Assembly: GCA_009786735.1 (NCBI GenBank)
Contig: WQRM01000011.1
Span: 1-15,409 of the forward strand
Direction: 5' to 3'
DNA length: 15,409 bases
From: Oscillospiraceae bacterium
Lineage (GTDB): Bacteria > Bacillota > Clostridia > Oscillospirales > Acutalibacteraceae
Position numbers and translations under genes: made by a program. A model generated the notes under the pieces. That model was not told the DNA's origin. It saw only the letters and a program-made list of their open reading frames with translations, and did no database searches. Below are positions 5,949 through 12,310 of the stretch, one piece after another (position 1 is the stretch's first letter; each line of letters starts with the position of its first letter).

Positions 5949-6634
5949 GCTACCACACCTTGGCACGTTATTACGACGCCTTCACGCAACAAAACATGGA
6001 CTACAAAAAGCGCACGGAGTTTATCTGTGCGCTGTTGTCTTGTTATGCGAAACCCGAAGACACCGTGCTGGACTTGGCCTGCGGAACAGGGGTGTACTCC
6101 CACGCGCTGTTCGCCCGCGGCTACGATGTCATCGGCGTGGACGCAAGCGCGGACATGCTCGCCGTGGCACGCGAGCGCAACCCGCAGCAGCTGTTGCTGT
6201 GCCAGCGTCTCGAACAGCTTGATCTGTATGGCACCGCCCAAGCCGCCATTTGCCTGACCGACAGCCTCAACCACATCACCAACCCGGTGCACGTGCGGCG
6301 CTTCTTCAAGCGGCTCGCGCTGTTTTTAGAGCCCGGTGCGCCGTTCATCTTCGACATCAACACCCTGCACAAGCACGAGCATGTGCTCGCCAACCACACG
6401 TTTATCTACGAGCATAGCGGCGCGACGCTCGCGTGGCACAACCGCTGGCTGCCCGAGCAACGCATAACCGAAATCACCCTGGACTTCGGCGACGTGACCG
6501 AGCAATTCTGCGAGCGTGTGTACTCGGTGGAAGAACTCACCGCGTGGCTGGGCAAAGCGGGTTTCGCTGTGGAGCGCACCATCCCCGCGCCGGGCGAAGA
6601 AGAGGAAAGATTGTATATCGTATGCAGAAAGTGA
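5945..6634 (+). CDS. class I SAM-dependent methyltransferase
   Basis: A 229-residue protein with the Rossmann-type SAM fold. Motif I is VLDLACGTG (41-49), and Asp66 in GVDAS is the acidic residue that binds the SAM ribose. The post-II strand AICLTDSLNHI and the motif III region GAPFIFDINTL follow. The N-terminus SYHTLARYYDAF is typical of small Firmicutes class I methyltransferases, whose substrates are mostly unknown; this sequence does not show whether it acts on a small molecule, RNA or protein. It overlaps the YerC-like gene by 4 nt and has only a weak SD of its own (AAGGCG, 5938-5943), so translation is probably coupled. A terminator-like hairpin overlaps its stop codon. Confidence 0.88.
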   Translation: MSYHTLARYYDAFTQQNMDYKKRTEFICALLSCYAKPEDTVLDLACGTGVYSHALFARGYDVIGVDASADMLAVARERNPQQLLLCQRLEQLDLYGTAQAAICLTDSLNHITNPVHVRRFFKRLALFLEPGAPFIFDINTLHKHEHVLANHTFIYEHSGATLAWHNRWLPEQRITEITLDFGDVTEQFCERVYSVEELTAWLGKAGFAVERTIPAPGEEEERLYIVCRK

Positions 6635-6652
6635 ACCTTCTGCTGTTTTTTT
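6624..6652 (+). terminator. likely intrinsic terminator of the yerC-methyltransferase unit
   Basis: GCAGAA (6624-6629) pairs with TTCTGC (6638-6643) over an 8-nt loop, followed by TG and seven T (6646-6652). The stem is short with three G-C pairs, so termination may be partial. It overlaps the methyltransferase stop codon. Confidence 0.45.
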
Positions 6653-6657
6653 GCGTC
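6632..6657 (+). promoter_or_regulatory. possible ECF-type promoter upstream of the sigma-factor fusion
   Basis: TGAAC (6632-6636), a 17-bp spacer and CGTC (6654-6657) resemble the general ECF promoter pattern (an AAC-type -35 and a CGT-type -10). ECF sigma factors commonly transcribe their own gene. No sigma-A type promoter was found in the gap. The match is short and could be chance. Confidence 0.3.
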
Positions 6658-6704
6658 TTTATGGGTGAAGTCGATTTCAAATTCAAACATGGCGGGTGGT
6701 GAAC

Positions 6705-7979
6705 ATGGATAGGGACATCTTTGCGCGGCTTTATGCGTCGTGCGAGCCTGCGCTCAAGCGCTTCGTGGTCTTCAAGCTGCCGTCAACAGCCGATGCCGAC
6801 GATGTGCTGCAGGAAGTCGCCATCGCGGCATACAAAAACATGCACGCGGTGAAGAACCCCGAGAGCTTCAAGCCGTGGATTTTGAAAATTGCGGCGAACA
6901 AGTGCAACGATTTTTATCGTGCGATGGCCAAGCGGCACGAAATCCCGTTTGACGAGATGGTGGACACCGTTGTCTCAATGGGGCGCTATGGCATTTCGGA
7001 CACCGAAGTCGTGCGGGACACGCTTGAGGGCATGGCGGACAAAGACAAGCAAATCTTGTTTTTGTTTTACTTCAAGCAAATGCCGCAAGCGCAAATTGCC
7101 GAGCTGCTGGGCATTCCGCTCGGCACTGTCAAGAGCAGGCTGCACACCGCAAAGCAACAGTTCAAGCAGGCTTATCCTTTCCCACACCGCCCAACAAAAG
7201 GAGAAAACACGATGAAAACTTTCCCCAACACAATGCCGGCATACACCATCACGCCGTCCGACCAACCGCCCTTCACCTGCAAGTGGGAGGAAATGATGGG
7301 CTGGTTCATTGTGCCCAAGCTCGGCGAGAGAATCGCGTGGGCGATGTATGACTTCCCGCAGCGCAAGCGCACCCTGCTGTGCACGATGGAAGTCGTTGGT
7401 CCAGCGGCGGTGCATGGCATCGAAGGCGTGGAGATCACCGCGCAGGACAACGACACACCACGCAGCTTCGTCGCGCAACTCACCGACACACACTGCCGCA
7501 TCCTCGCTGAAAGCCACCGCGAAAACGGCGTGAAGAAATTCTTCACCTTCCTCGACGGCGATGATTTTTTGCCCAACTGGGGCTTTGGCGAAAACAACTG
7601 CGGCAACGAAACCAACCTGCACGCGCGCGGCACCGTGACCAAACAAGGCAGCGCATACACCTGCCACGCAGGCAAGCACACGATGGACGTCGTGGGGCGC
7701 TTTTGCGTGGAACTGGGCGAGAAGTCCTACGACACCATCTGCGTGGTGGACAACGAGCTGTATAACTCCGGCGTGTTCAGCGAGCAATACATCGACCAAC
7801 ACGGCAAAACTGTGCTGTGGCGCAGGTTCAACCGCAACAACTGGAACATTGAGCGCTACCGCAAGCGTTATCCCGGCGGCGACCGCTGGAGCGAAATGCT
7901 GCCGAACAATGCGCAAATCACCGTCAACGGCGAAACCTATGTGCACTGGTACGACTGCATCACAGATTATATGCTGTGA
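6705..7979 (+). CDS. ECF-type sigma-70 factor fused to a large uncharacterised C-terminal module
   Basis: A 424-residue protein. Residues 1-160 form an ECF sigma factor. Region 2 contains ADADDVLQEVAIAAYKN and SFKPWILKIAANKCNDFYR. Region 4 has a helix-turn-helix with MPQAQIAELLGIPLGTVKSR (about 126-145; GTVKSRLH 140-147). A short linker (PHRPTKGENT) leads to about 255 further residues that I cannot assign to a family. They have no membrane segment, contain many Trp and Cys, and include blocks MGWFIVPKLGE, GKHTMDVVGRF and HGKTVLWRRFN. C-terminal extensions in other ECF groups control sigma activity in place of an anti-sigma factor. None is encoded nearby, so the module may sense a signal. ATG 6705 was preferred (GGGTGG at 6694-6699); GTG 6696 is an alternative. 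An internal SD-ATG at 7196-7214 could produce the module alone. Confidence 0.85.
   Translation: MDRDIFARLYASCEPALKRFVVFKLPSTADADDVLQEVAIAAYKNMHAVKNPESFKPWILKIAANKCNDFYRAMAKRHEIPFDEMVDTVVSMGRYGISDTEVVRDTLEGMADKDKQILFLFYFKQMPQAQIAELLGIPLGTVKSRLHTAKQQFKQAYPFPHRPTKGENTMKTFPNTMPAYTITPSDQPPFTCKWEEMMGWFIVPKLGERIAWAMYDFPQRKRTLLCTMEVVGPAAVHGIEGVEITAQDNDTPRSFVAQLTDTHCRILAESHRENGVKKFFTFLDGDDFLPNWGFGENNCGNETNLHARGTVTKQGSAYTCHAGKHTMDVVGRFCVELGEKSYDTICVVDNELYNSGVFSEQYIDQHGKTVLWRRFNRNNWNIERYRKRYPGGDRWSEMLPNNAQITVNGETYVHWYDCITDYML
7212..7979 (+). CDS. possible separately translated C-terminal module of the sigma fusion (nested start)
   Basis: AAAAGGAG (7196-7203) lies 8 nt upstream of ATG 7212, in the same frame as the sigma-factor ORF. 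It falls exactly at the boundary between the sigma domain and the C-terminal module. This is as strong as any ribosome binding site in the window and would give a free 255-residue protein. Either the two were once separate overlapping genes and the sigma stop codon was lost, or both a fusion and a free module are made. The nested product is inferred from the sequence only. Confidence 0.45.
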   Translation: MKTFPNTMPAYTITPSDQPPFTCKWEEMMGWFIVPKLGERIAWAMYDFPQRKRTLLCTMEVVGPAAVHGIEGVEITAQDNDTPRSFVAQLTDTHCRILAESHRENGVKKFFTFLDGDDFLPNWGFGENNCGNETNLHARGTVTKQGSAYTCHAGKHTMDVVGRFCVELGEKSYDTICVVDNELYNSGVFSEQYIDQHGKTVLWRRFNRNNWNIERYRKRYPGGDRWSEMLPNNAQITVNGETYVHWYDCITDYML

Positions 7980-7993
7980 GCAAGACTTCGTGC

Positions 7994-8022
7994 TTGCATT
8001 TAAACGATAAGTGTGCTATACT
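7994..8022 (+). promoter_or_regulatory. promoter of the metG-tatD-DUF4932-rluA operon
   Basis: TTGCAT (7994-7999), a 17-bp spacer and TATACT (8017-8022), with TG at 8014-8015 making an extended -10. Transcription would start near 8029, leaving a leader of only about 30 nt, too short for a T-box riboswitch. The -10 box is part of one arm of a hairpin (8012-8037). Confidence 0.7.
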
Positions 8023-8047
8023 ATAGAGTATAGCGCATTTTTATTTT
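8012..8047 (+). terminator. intrinsic terminator of the sigma-fusion gene, overlapping the metG promoter
   Basis: TGTGCTATACT (8012-8022) pairs with AGTATAGCGCA (8027-8037) around ATAG, 11 bp with one G-U pair. TTTTTATTTT (8038-8047) follows. Transcripts coming from the sigma-fusion gene would fold it fully; transcripts from the metG promoter start inside it. Confidence 0.6.
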
Positions 8048-8059
8048 GAGGAGGACATC

Positions 8060-9616
8060 ATGTCAAAGCAACCGTACTACATCACCACCGCCATTCTCTA
8101 TGCCACCGGCAAGCCGCACATCGGCAACTTCTATGACCAAGTGGCAGCCGACCTGCTCGCACGCTGGCGGCGAATGCGCGGCTTTGACGTGAAATTCCTG
8201 GTGGGTACCGACGAACACGGGCAAAAAGTTGAAACCCTTGCCGCGCAACACAACCTCTCGCCCTATGACTTCACCACCGGCGTGGTCAACGTCATCAAGG
8301 AGAGCTTCGCTGCGCTGCAAATCAGCTACGACCAATTCATCCGCACCACAGACGACTACCACAAAGCCGCTGTGCAGAATATCTTTCAACAGCTGCTCGA
8401 CCAAGGCAACATCTACAAAGACGAGTACGAGGGTTTATATTGCACGCCCTGCGAGTCGTTCTGGACGGACTCGCAGCTGCAAGGCGGCATGTGCCCGGAC
8501 TGCAACCGCGCCGTGCAACCCGCCAAAGAGGAAGCCTACTTCCTGCGGTTAAGCAAGTATCAAGCTTGGCTGGAACAACTTTACGCTGACCAGCCGGACT
8601 TCATCGTGCCCAAAAGCCGCATGAACGAGATGCTCAACAGCTTCATCAAACCCGGCCTGCAAGACCTGTGCGTCACGCGCAGCACCATCAAGTGGGGGAT
8701 TCCCGTGCCGAACGACCCCGCGCACGTGCTGTATGTTTGGATTGACGCGCTGAGCAATTACATCACCGCCTTGGGCTATGACGCCAAAGACAACAGCGAC
8801 GCATACCGCAAGCATTGGCCCGCCGACCTGCACGTGATTGGCAAAGACATCTGCCGCTTCCACACCATCATTTGGCCGATCATGCTGCATGCGCTGGGGC
8901 AGCCATTGCCCAAGCGCGTGTTTGCGCATCCGTGGCTGCTGTTTGGGGCAGACAAAATGAGCAAATCCCGCGGGAACATGATTTACGCCGACGAGCTGGC
9001 CGAGCTGCTGGGCAGCGACGCTGTGCGTTACTATCTGCTTGCTGAGATGCCGCAGGCCACCGACGGCTCCATCACCCGAGAGGCCGTGATTGAACGCTAC
9101 AACGGCGACCTCGCCAATGTGCTGGGCAACCTTGTCAACCGCACACTCGCCATGACCAACAAGTACTTCGGCGGCGTGGTGCCTGCGATGGGCGAGCTGA
9201 CCGACCTTGAGCGCGAGCTGAAAGCCTTCGCCCAGCAAGCCGTGGCGGACTACAGCCAAGCCTTGGAGGAATATCGCATCGCCGACGCGATGGAAGCCGC
9301 CATGAGCCTAGCCAAGCGCAGCAACAAATACATCGACGAAACCACGCCCTGGGCGCTTGCTAAAGACCCCGACAAGCTCGCCTACCTCGGCACGGTGATG
9401 GCGCATCTGCTGGGCTGCATTCGCACCTTGGCAGGGCTGTTCGCGCCCGTGATGCCGCAGGCCGCTGCGAGCATCTACGAGCAACTGGGCTGCGCGCCGC
9501 ACGCCAACTGGGATGAACTGAGCGAGTTTAGTCTCGTCACCGGCACGCAAGTGACCGACACGCCCAAGGCGCTGTTTGCGCGGGTGGATGCCGAGAAATT
9601 CCTAAGCCATGAATAA
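8060..9616 (+). CDS. metG: methionine--tRNA ligase (methionyl-tRNA synthetase)
   Basis: This 518-residue class I aminoacyl-tRNA synthetase charges tRNA-Met with methionine for initiation and elongation. The HIGH-type motif is PHIG (19-22). A zinc knuckle Cys128-X2-Cys131-X13-Cys145-X2-Cys148 lies in the connective domain. The KMSKS loop is exact at 299-303. The anticodon-binding helical domain covers about 360-510. The protein ends there and lacks the C-terminal Trbp111-like tRNA-binding domain that many Firmicutes MetRS carry (about 650 residues), so it is the short monomeric form. GAGGAGG (8048-8054) precedes ATG 8060. Its last 8 nt overlap the start of tatD. Confidence 0.97.
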   Translation: MSKQPYYITTAILYATGKPHIGNFYDQVAADLLARWRRMRGFDVKFLVGTDEHGQKVETLAAQHNLSPYDFTTGVVNVIKESFAALQISYDQFIRTTDDYHKAAVQNIFQQLLDQGNIYKDEYEGLYCTPCESFWTDSQLQGGMCPDCNRAVQPAKEEAYFLRLSKYQAWLEQLYADQPDFIVPKSRMNEMLNSFIKPGLQDLCVTRSTIKWGIPVPNDPAHVLYVWIDALSNYITALGYDAKDNSDAYRKHWPADLHVIGKDICRFHTIIWPIMLHALGQPLPKRVFAHPWLLFGADKMSKSRGNMIYADELAELLGSDAVRYYLLAEMPQATDGSITREAVIERYNGDLANVLGNLVNRTLAMTNKYFGGVVPAMGELTDLERELKAFAQQAVADYSQALEEYRIADAMEAAMSLAKRSNKYIDETTPWALAKDPDKLAYLGTVMAHLLGCIRTLAGLFAPVMPQAAASIYEQLGCAPHANWDELSEFSLVTGTQVTDTPKALFARVDAEKFLSHE

Positions 9617-10367
9617 CATCTTCGACACCCACGCCCACTACACCTCCCCACGCTTTGATGCCGACCGCGCTGCCGTACTGGCCGCGTTGCCGCAGCAGGG
9701 CGTGATTGGTGTGCTGTGCTGCGGCACGGACATCCCCGACAGCCGTGCGGCACTCGCCATCGCCGAGCAGTATGCCTACATCTTCGCCGCGGCGGGCACG
9801 CACCCGCACGAGGCCAAGCATGGCATCAACGGTCTGCGCGAGCTGCTGCAACACCCCAAATGCGTGGCAGCAGGGGAGATGGGGCTCGACTATCACTACG
9901 ACTTTTCGCCGCGTGACGTGCAGCAGGCCGTCTTCACCGCGCAGCTGGAGCTCGCCCGCGAGTTGGACAAACCCGTCATCGTCCACTGCCGCGACGCATA
10001 TGCCGACACCCTGCGCATTCTGCGTGACTTCGCGCCGCTGCGTGGCGTGATGCATTGCTTCAGTGGCAGCGTGGAGTTTTTGCACGAGATTTTGCCGCTG
10101 GGGCTGCACATCAGCTTGGGCGGAGCGGTGACGTTCAACAACGCCCGCAAGCCGCTTGAAGTCGCTGCCGCCGTGCCGCTTGAGCGTCTGCTGCTGGAGA
10201 CCGACGCGCCCTACATGGCACCCGTGCCGCACCGTGGCAAGCGTTGCGACAGCACGCACATCGCCCTGGTGGCAGAGAAAATCGCCGCCGTGCGGGGGAT
10301 GGACACGCAAGCGCTGCTGGACATCTGCGCCGACAATGCGAGGGGGTTGTTCTTATGCACGCCATAA
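9609..10367 (+). CDS. tatD: TatD family metal-dependent hydrolase (DNase)
   Basis: A 252-residue TIM-barrel amidohydrolase-type nuclease of the TatD family. The metal and catalytic residues are all visible: His8-x-His10 in FDTHAHY, Glu90 in GEMGLDYHY, His126 in VIVHCRDA, His149 in VMHCFSGS and Asp199 in LLETDAPY. Family members are 3'-exonucleases or DNases acting in DNA repair or turnover; some are called YcfH or YabD. The metG-tatD order is common in Firmicutes. ATG 9609 lies inside the end of metG in another frame, with no good SD, so translation is probably coupled to metG. The 3' end overlaps the next gene by 13 nt. Confidence 0.95.
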   Translation: MNNIFDTHAHYTSPRFDADRAAVLAALPQQGVIGVLCCGTDIPDSRAALAIAEQYAYIFAAAGTHPHEAKHGINGLRELLQHPKCVAAGEMGLDYHYDFSPRDVQQAVFTAQLELARELDKPVIVHCRDAYADTLRILRDFAPLRGVMHCFSGSVEFLHEILPLGLHISLGGAVTFNNARKPLEVAAAVPLERLLLETDAPYMAPVPHRGKRCDSTHIALVAEKIAAVRGMDTQALLDICADNARGLFLCTP

Positions 10368-11230
10368 CCGTTGACGAGCGCATGGAGCTGGTGTCGCTGG
10401 TGTTTCGGCTGGCGGGAAAAAACAAAGACTACCGCTGCACACGCACGCGATATCAACGAAAGCTGTCACGGCAATTCAAGCCAAACAACCACCATCCTGC
10501 GGTGTTGTTCGCTAGGGAACTTATCGCCGAGGGTGGGCAAGCGTTTTTCTTCGCCATGCATTTGACCAAAGATGGCGAGAGCTTTCAGTTGCTGCCAGCC
10601 GACCCCGCGCTCGTCGCCCGCATGGAAACCGCAATGCCCGGGCAATCGTGGCTGTGGAACATGAGCATCGCAGCAAAGTTTCTGCCACTGCTCAACGATT
10701 TCTATCGCGACACGAACTTCGCCGCGTTTTTTCGCGCACAGGCAGCGTACTACAAACGCGCCGCCGAGCGCTATGCGCGAAAATATCTCAGCCACATTGA
10801 CCTCGCATGGTTTGATCGCTATGTTAACCCCGCGCAGCTGCGCTGTGTGCTTTTGCCTTCGCTGCAGTGGTTGAACCTTGGCATGACCGTGGGCGATTTG
10901 GTCTACGCCGGCGTTTGCGCGGGCTACACACTGGGCGGCAGCGTGATTGTGCACGAGTTTTGCCATCACTTTGCCAACCCCATCGCCGAACAATGGTATG
11001 CGCAAAACTCGACCTTCAACGCTTTGTGCGATGAACCCATTCTCCCAAACACACACGCCATGCAATACACACCGGGGCTTGTCATGGCCTGCGAATACGT
11101 CACCCGCGCGTTCACCGTGCTCTATCACGTGCAACACGGCGAAGCACCCGCACCCCTGCTGCGGCAAGAGGTGAGCAACGGCTTCCCGCACATCGCGCAA
11201 GTGTATGACATGGTAAAGGAGTTGCCATGA
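10355..11230 (+). CDS. DUF4932-like putative zinc metallopeptidase
   Basis: A 291-residue protein with a gluzincin-type zinc motif, His200-Glu201-Phe-Cys-His204 in VIVHEFCHHFANP. Glu247 in MACEYVTRAF, 43 residues further on, is a candidate third ligand. The stretch before it (WFDRYVNP, then LGGSVIVHEF) resembles DUF4932 proteins, which are proposed peptidases, often secreted in Bacteroidetes. Here there is no signal peptide or membrane segment, so it should be cytoplasmic. The substrate is unknown. ATG 10355 was chosen for AGGGGG (10341-10346) 8 nt upstream; it overlaps tatD by 13 nt. The 3' end overlaps the pseudouridine synthase start by 4 nt (ATGA). The homology call is from memory of the motif and is moderate. 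Confidence 0.7.
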   Translation: MHAITVDERMELVSLVFRLAGKNKDYRCTRTRYQRKLSRQFKPNNHHPAVLFARELIAEGGQAFFFAMHLTKDGESFQLLPADPALVARMETAMPGQSWLWNMSIAAKFLPLLNDFYRDTNFAAFFRAQAAYYKRAAERYARKYLSHIDLAWFDRYVNPAQLRCVLLPSLQWLNLGMTVGDLVYAGVCAGYTLGGSVIVHEFCHHFANPIAEQWYAQNSTFNALCDEPILPNTHAMQYTPGLVMACEYVTRAFTVLYHVQHGEAPAPLLRQEVSNGFPHIAQVYDMVKELP

Positions 11231-12228
11231 CCCAATTCACCATCACCCCAAACGACGCCGCCCAACGCTTGGACAAATTCCTGCAAAAGGCCGCGCCCAA
11301 CCTGCCGCCCGCCGCGCTCTACAAAGCCTTGCGCACCAAGCACATCAAGGTCAACCGCAAGCGCGCCGAGGGCAGCACGCGCCTGCAAGTCGGCGACGTG
11401 GTGGACTGCTATCTGCCGGACGAATTTTTCGCGCCACCCGCTTGGCAGCATGACTTCCTCTGCGCACCGGCGCAACTGCGTGTGCTGTATGAAGACGAGC
11501 ACATCCTGCTCGCCAACAAACCCGCTGGGTTGCTCTCGCACGCGGGCGACGGCGAGTACATCGACAACCTGCTGGCGCGCATCCAGCGCTATCTGCACGA
11601 AACAGGGGAGTATAACCCCGACCGCGAGCACAGCTTTGCCCCCGCGCTCGTCAACCGCATCGACCGCAACACGCAGGGCATCGTCATCGCCGCAAAAACG
11701 GCAGTTGCGCTGCGCGTGCTCAACGAGAAAATGAAAGCCCGCCAGTTGCGCAAGTTTTATCTCTGCGCCGTGCATGGCGGTGCGCAATTCGCAATTCGCA
11801 ATGCGCAATGGCAAACGATTACCAGTTACATGCGCAAAGATGAGCAAAAAGCCTTGGTACGTGTTTATGATACGCCGCACCCCGGCGCAAAAGAGTGCAT
11901 CACGCGCTACCGCAGCTTAGCGCACGCGGGCGACTTCACGCTCGTGCAGGTTGAGCTGCTCACCGGACGCACACACCAGATCCGCGCACAGTTCGCGCAC
12001 ATGGGGCATGCGCTGGTGGGCGACGGCAAGTATGCGCCGCGCGCGTTGTATCAATCTGCGCCATATAAATCGCAGTGTTTGTGCGCCTGGCAGCTGACTT
12101 TTGACTTCAGCGGCGAAAAGACAGCGCTGGACTACCTGCATAAATTGGACATTTTTGCCGACGAACCTGCGTTTTTATCCCGTTTATTTCCTGACACCAC
12201 GTTAGTGCGTGAAAATCCGGGGGGATAA
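11227..12228 (+). CDS. RluA family pseudouridine synthase
   Basis: A 333-residue enzyme that converts uridine to pseudouridine in structured RNA. An S4-type RNA-binding domain (QRLDKFLQKAAPNLPPAALYK, then IKVNRKR) covers about residues 12-60. The catalytic domain has Asp146 in VNRIDRNTQG as nucleophile, LLTGRTHQIRAQ as the second conserved block, and HMGHALVGDGKY after it. It belongs to the RluC/RluD group, but the exact target uridines cannot be read. AAAGGAG (11215-11221) serves ATG 11227, which overlaps the preceding stop. Residues about 186-194 (AQFAIRNAQ) are an in-frame dispersed repeat in a loop after KFYLCAVHG. The active-site motifs are intact, so the enzyme is probably functional. 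Confidence 0.93.
   Translation: MTQFTITPNDAAQRLDKFLQKAAPNLPPAALYKALRTKHIKVNRKRAEGSTRLQVGDVVDCYLPDEFFAPPAWQHDFLCAPAQLRVLYEDEHILLANKPAGLLSHAGDGEYIDNLLARIQRYLHETGEYNPDREHSFAPALVNRIDRNTQGIVIAAKTAVALRVLNEKMKARQLRKFYLCAVHGGAQFAIRNAQWQTITSYMRKDEQKALVRVYDTPHPGAKECITRYRSLAHAGDFTLVQVELLTGRTHQIRAQFAHMGHALVGDGKYAPRALYQSAPYKSQCLCAWQLTFDFSGEKTALDYLHKLDIFADEPAFLSRLFPDTTLVRENPGG
11782..11811. repeat. dispersed IRNAQ-encoding short repeat inside the pseudouridine synthase gene (copy B)
   Basis: Short units resembling GCAATTC and GCAATGC follow one another, encoding AQFAIRNAQ. The core 11794-11810 matches copy A (1036-1052) at 16 of 17 bases, in the same reading frame, although the two host genes are unrelated. 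Confidence 0.65.
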
Positions 12229-12242
12229 TTTGCAAGTTTTGC

Positions 12243-12271
12243 TTGCTATAATTGGCAAGATAGTGTATAAT
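12243..12271 (+). promoter_or_regulatory. promoter region of the SurA-like/O-antigen ligase unit
   Basis: TTGCTA (12243-12248), a 17-bp spacer and a perfect TATAAT (12266-12271). A second perfect TATAAT at 12247-12252, with TGC before it, is an extended -10 that could start transcription about 19 nt earlier. GCAAG (12232-12236), CTTGC (12242-12246) and GCAAG (12254-12258) form two alternative small inverted repeats around them and may be an operator. Confidence 0.7.
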
Positions 12272-12310
12272 ATGAGATGAACGTTTTGCACCAAAGAAAG
12301 GGACAAGCAC

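Noticed and set aside
6975..7946. 323-codon open frame on the minus strand opposite the sigma fusion
   Set aside because: It mirrors the codon structure of a well-supported + strand gene, has no recognisable motif and no SD; such antisense frames are expected in GC-rich coding DNA.
7980..7997. Terminator hairpin GCAAG/CTTGC directly after the sigma-fusion stop
   Set aside because: The stem is only 5 bp and is followed by ATTTAAACG rather than a T tract; the hairpin at 8012-8047 is much better.
8023..8059. T-box or other riboswitch ahead of metG
   Set aside because: The leader from the predicted start to the ATG is only about 30 nt, with no T-box sequence or specifier stem.
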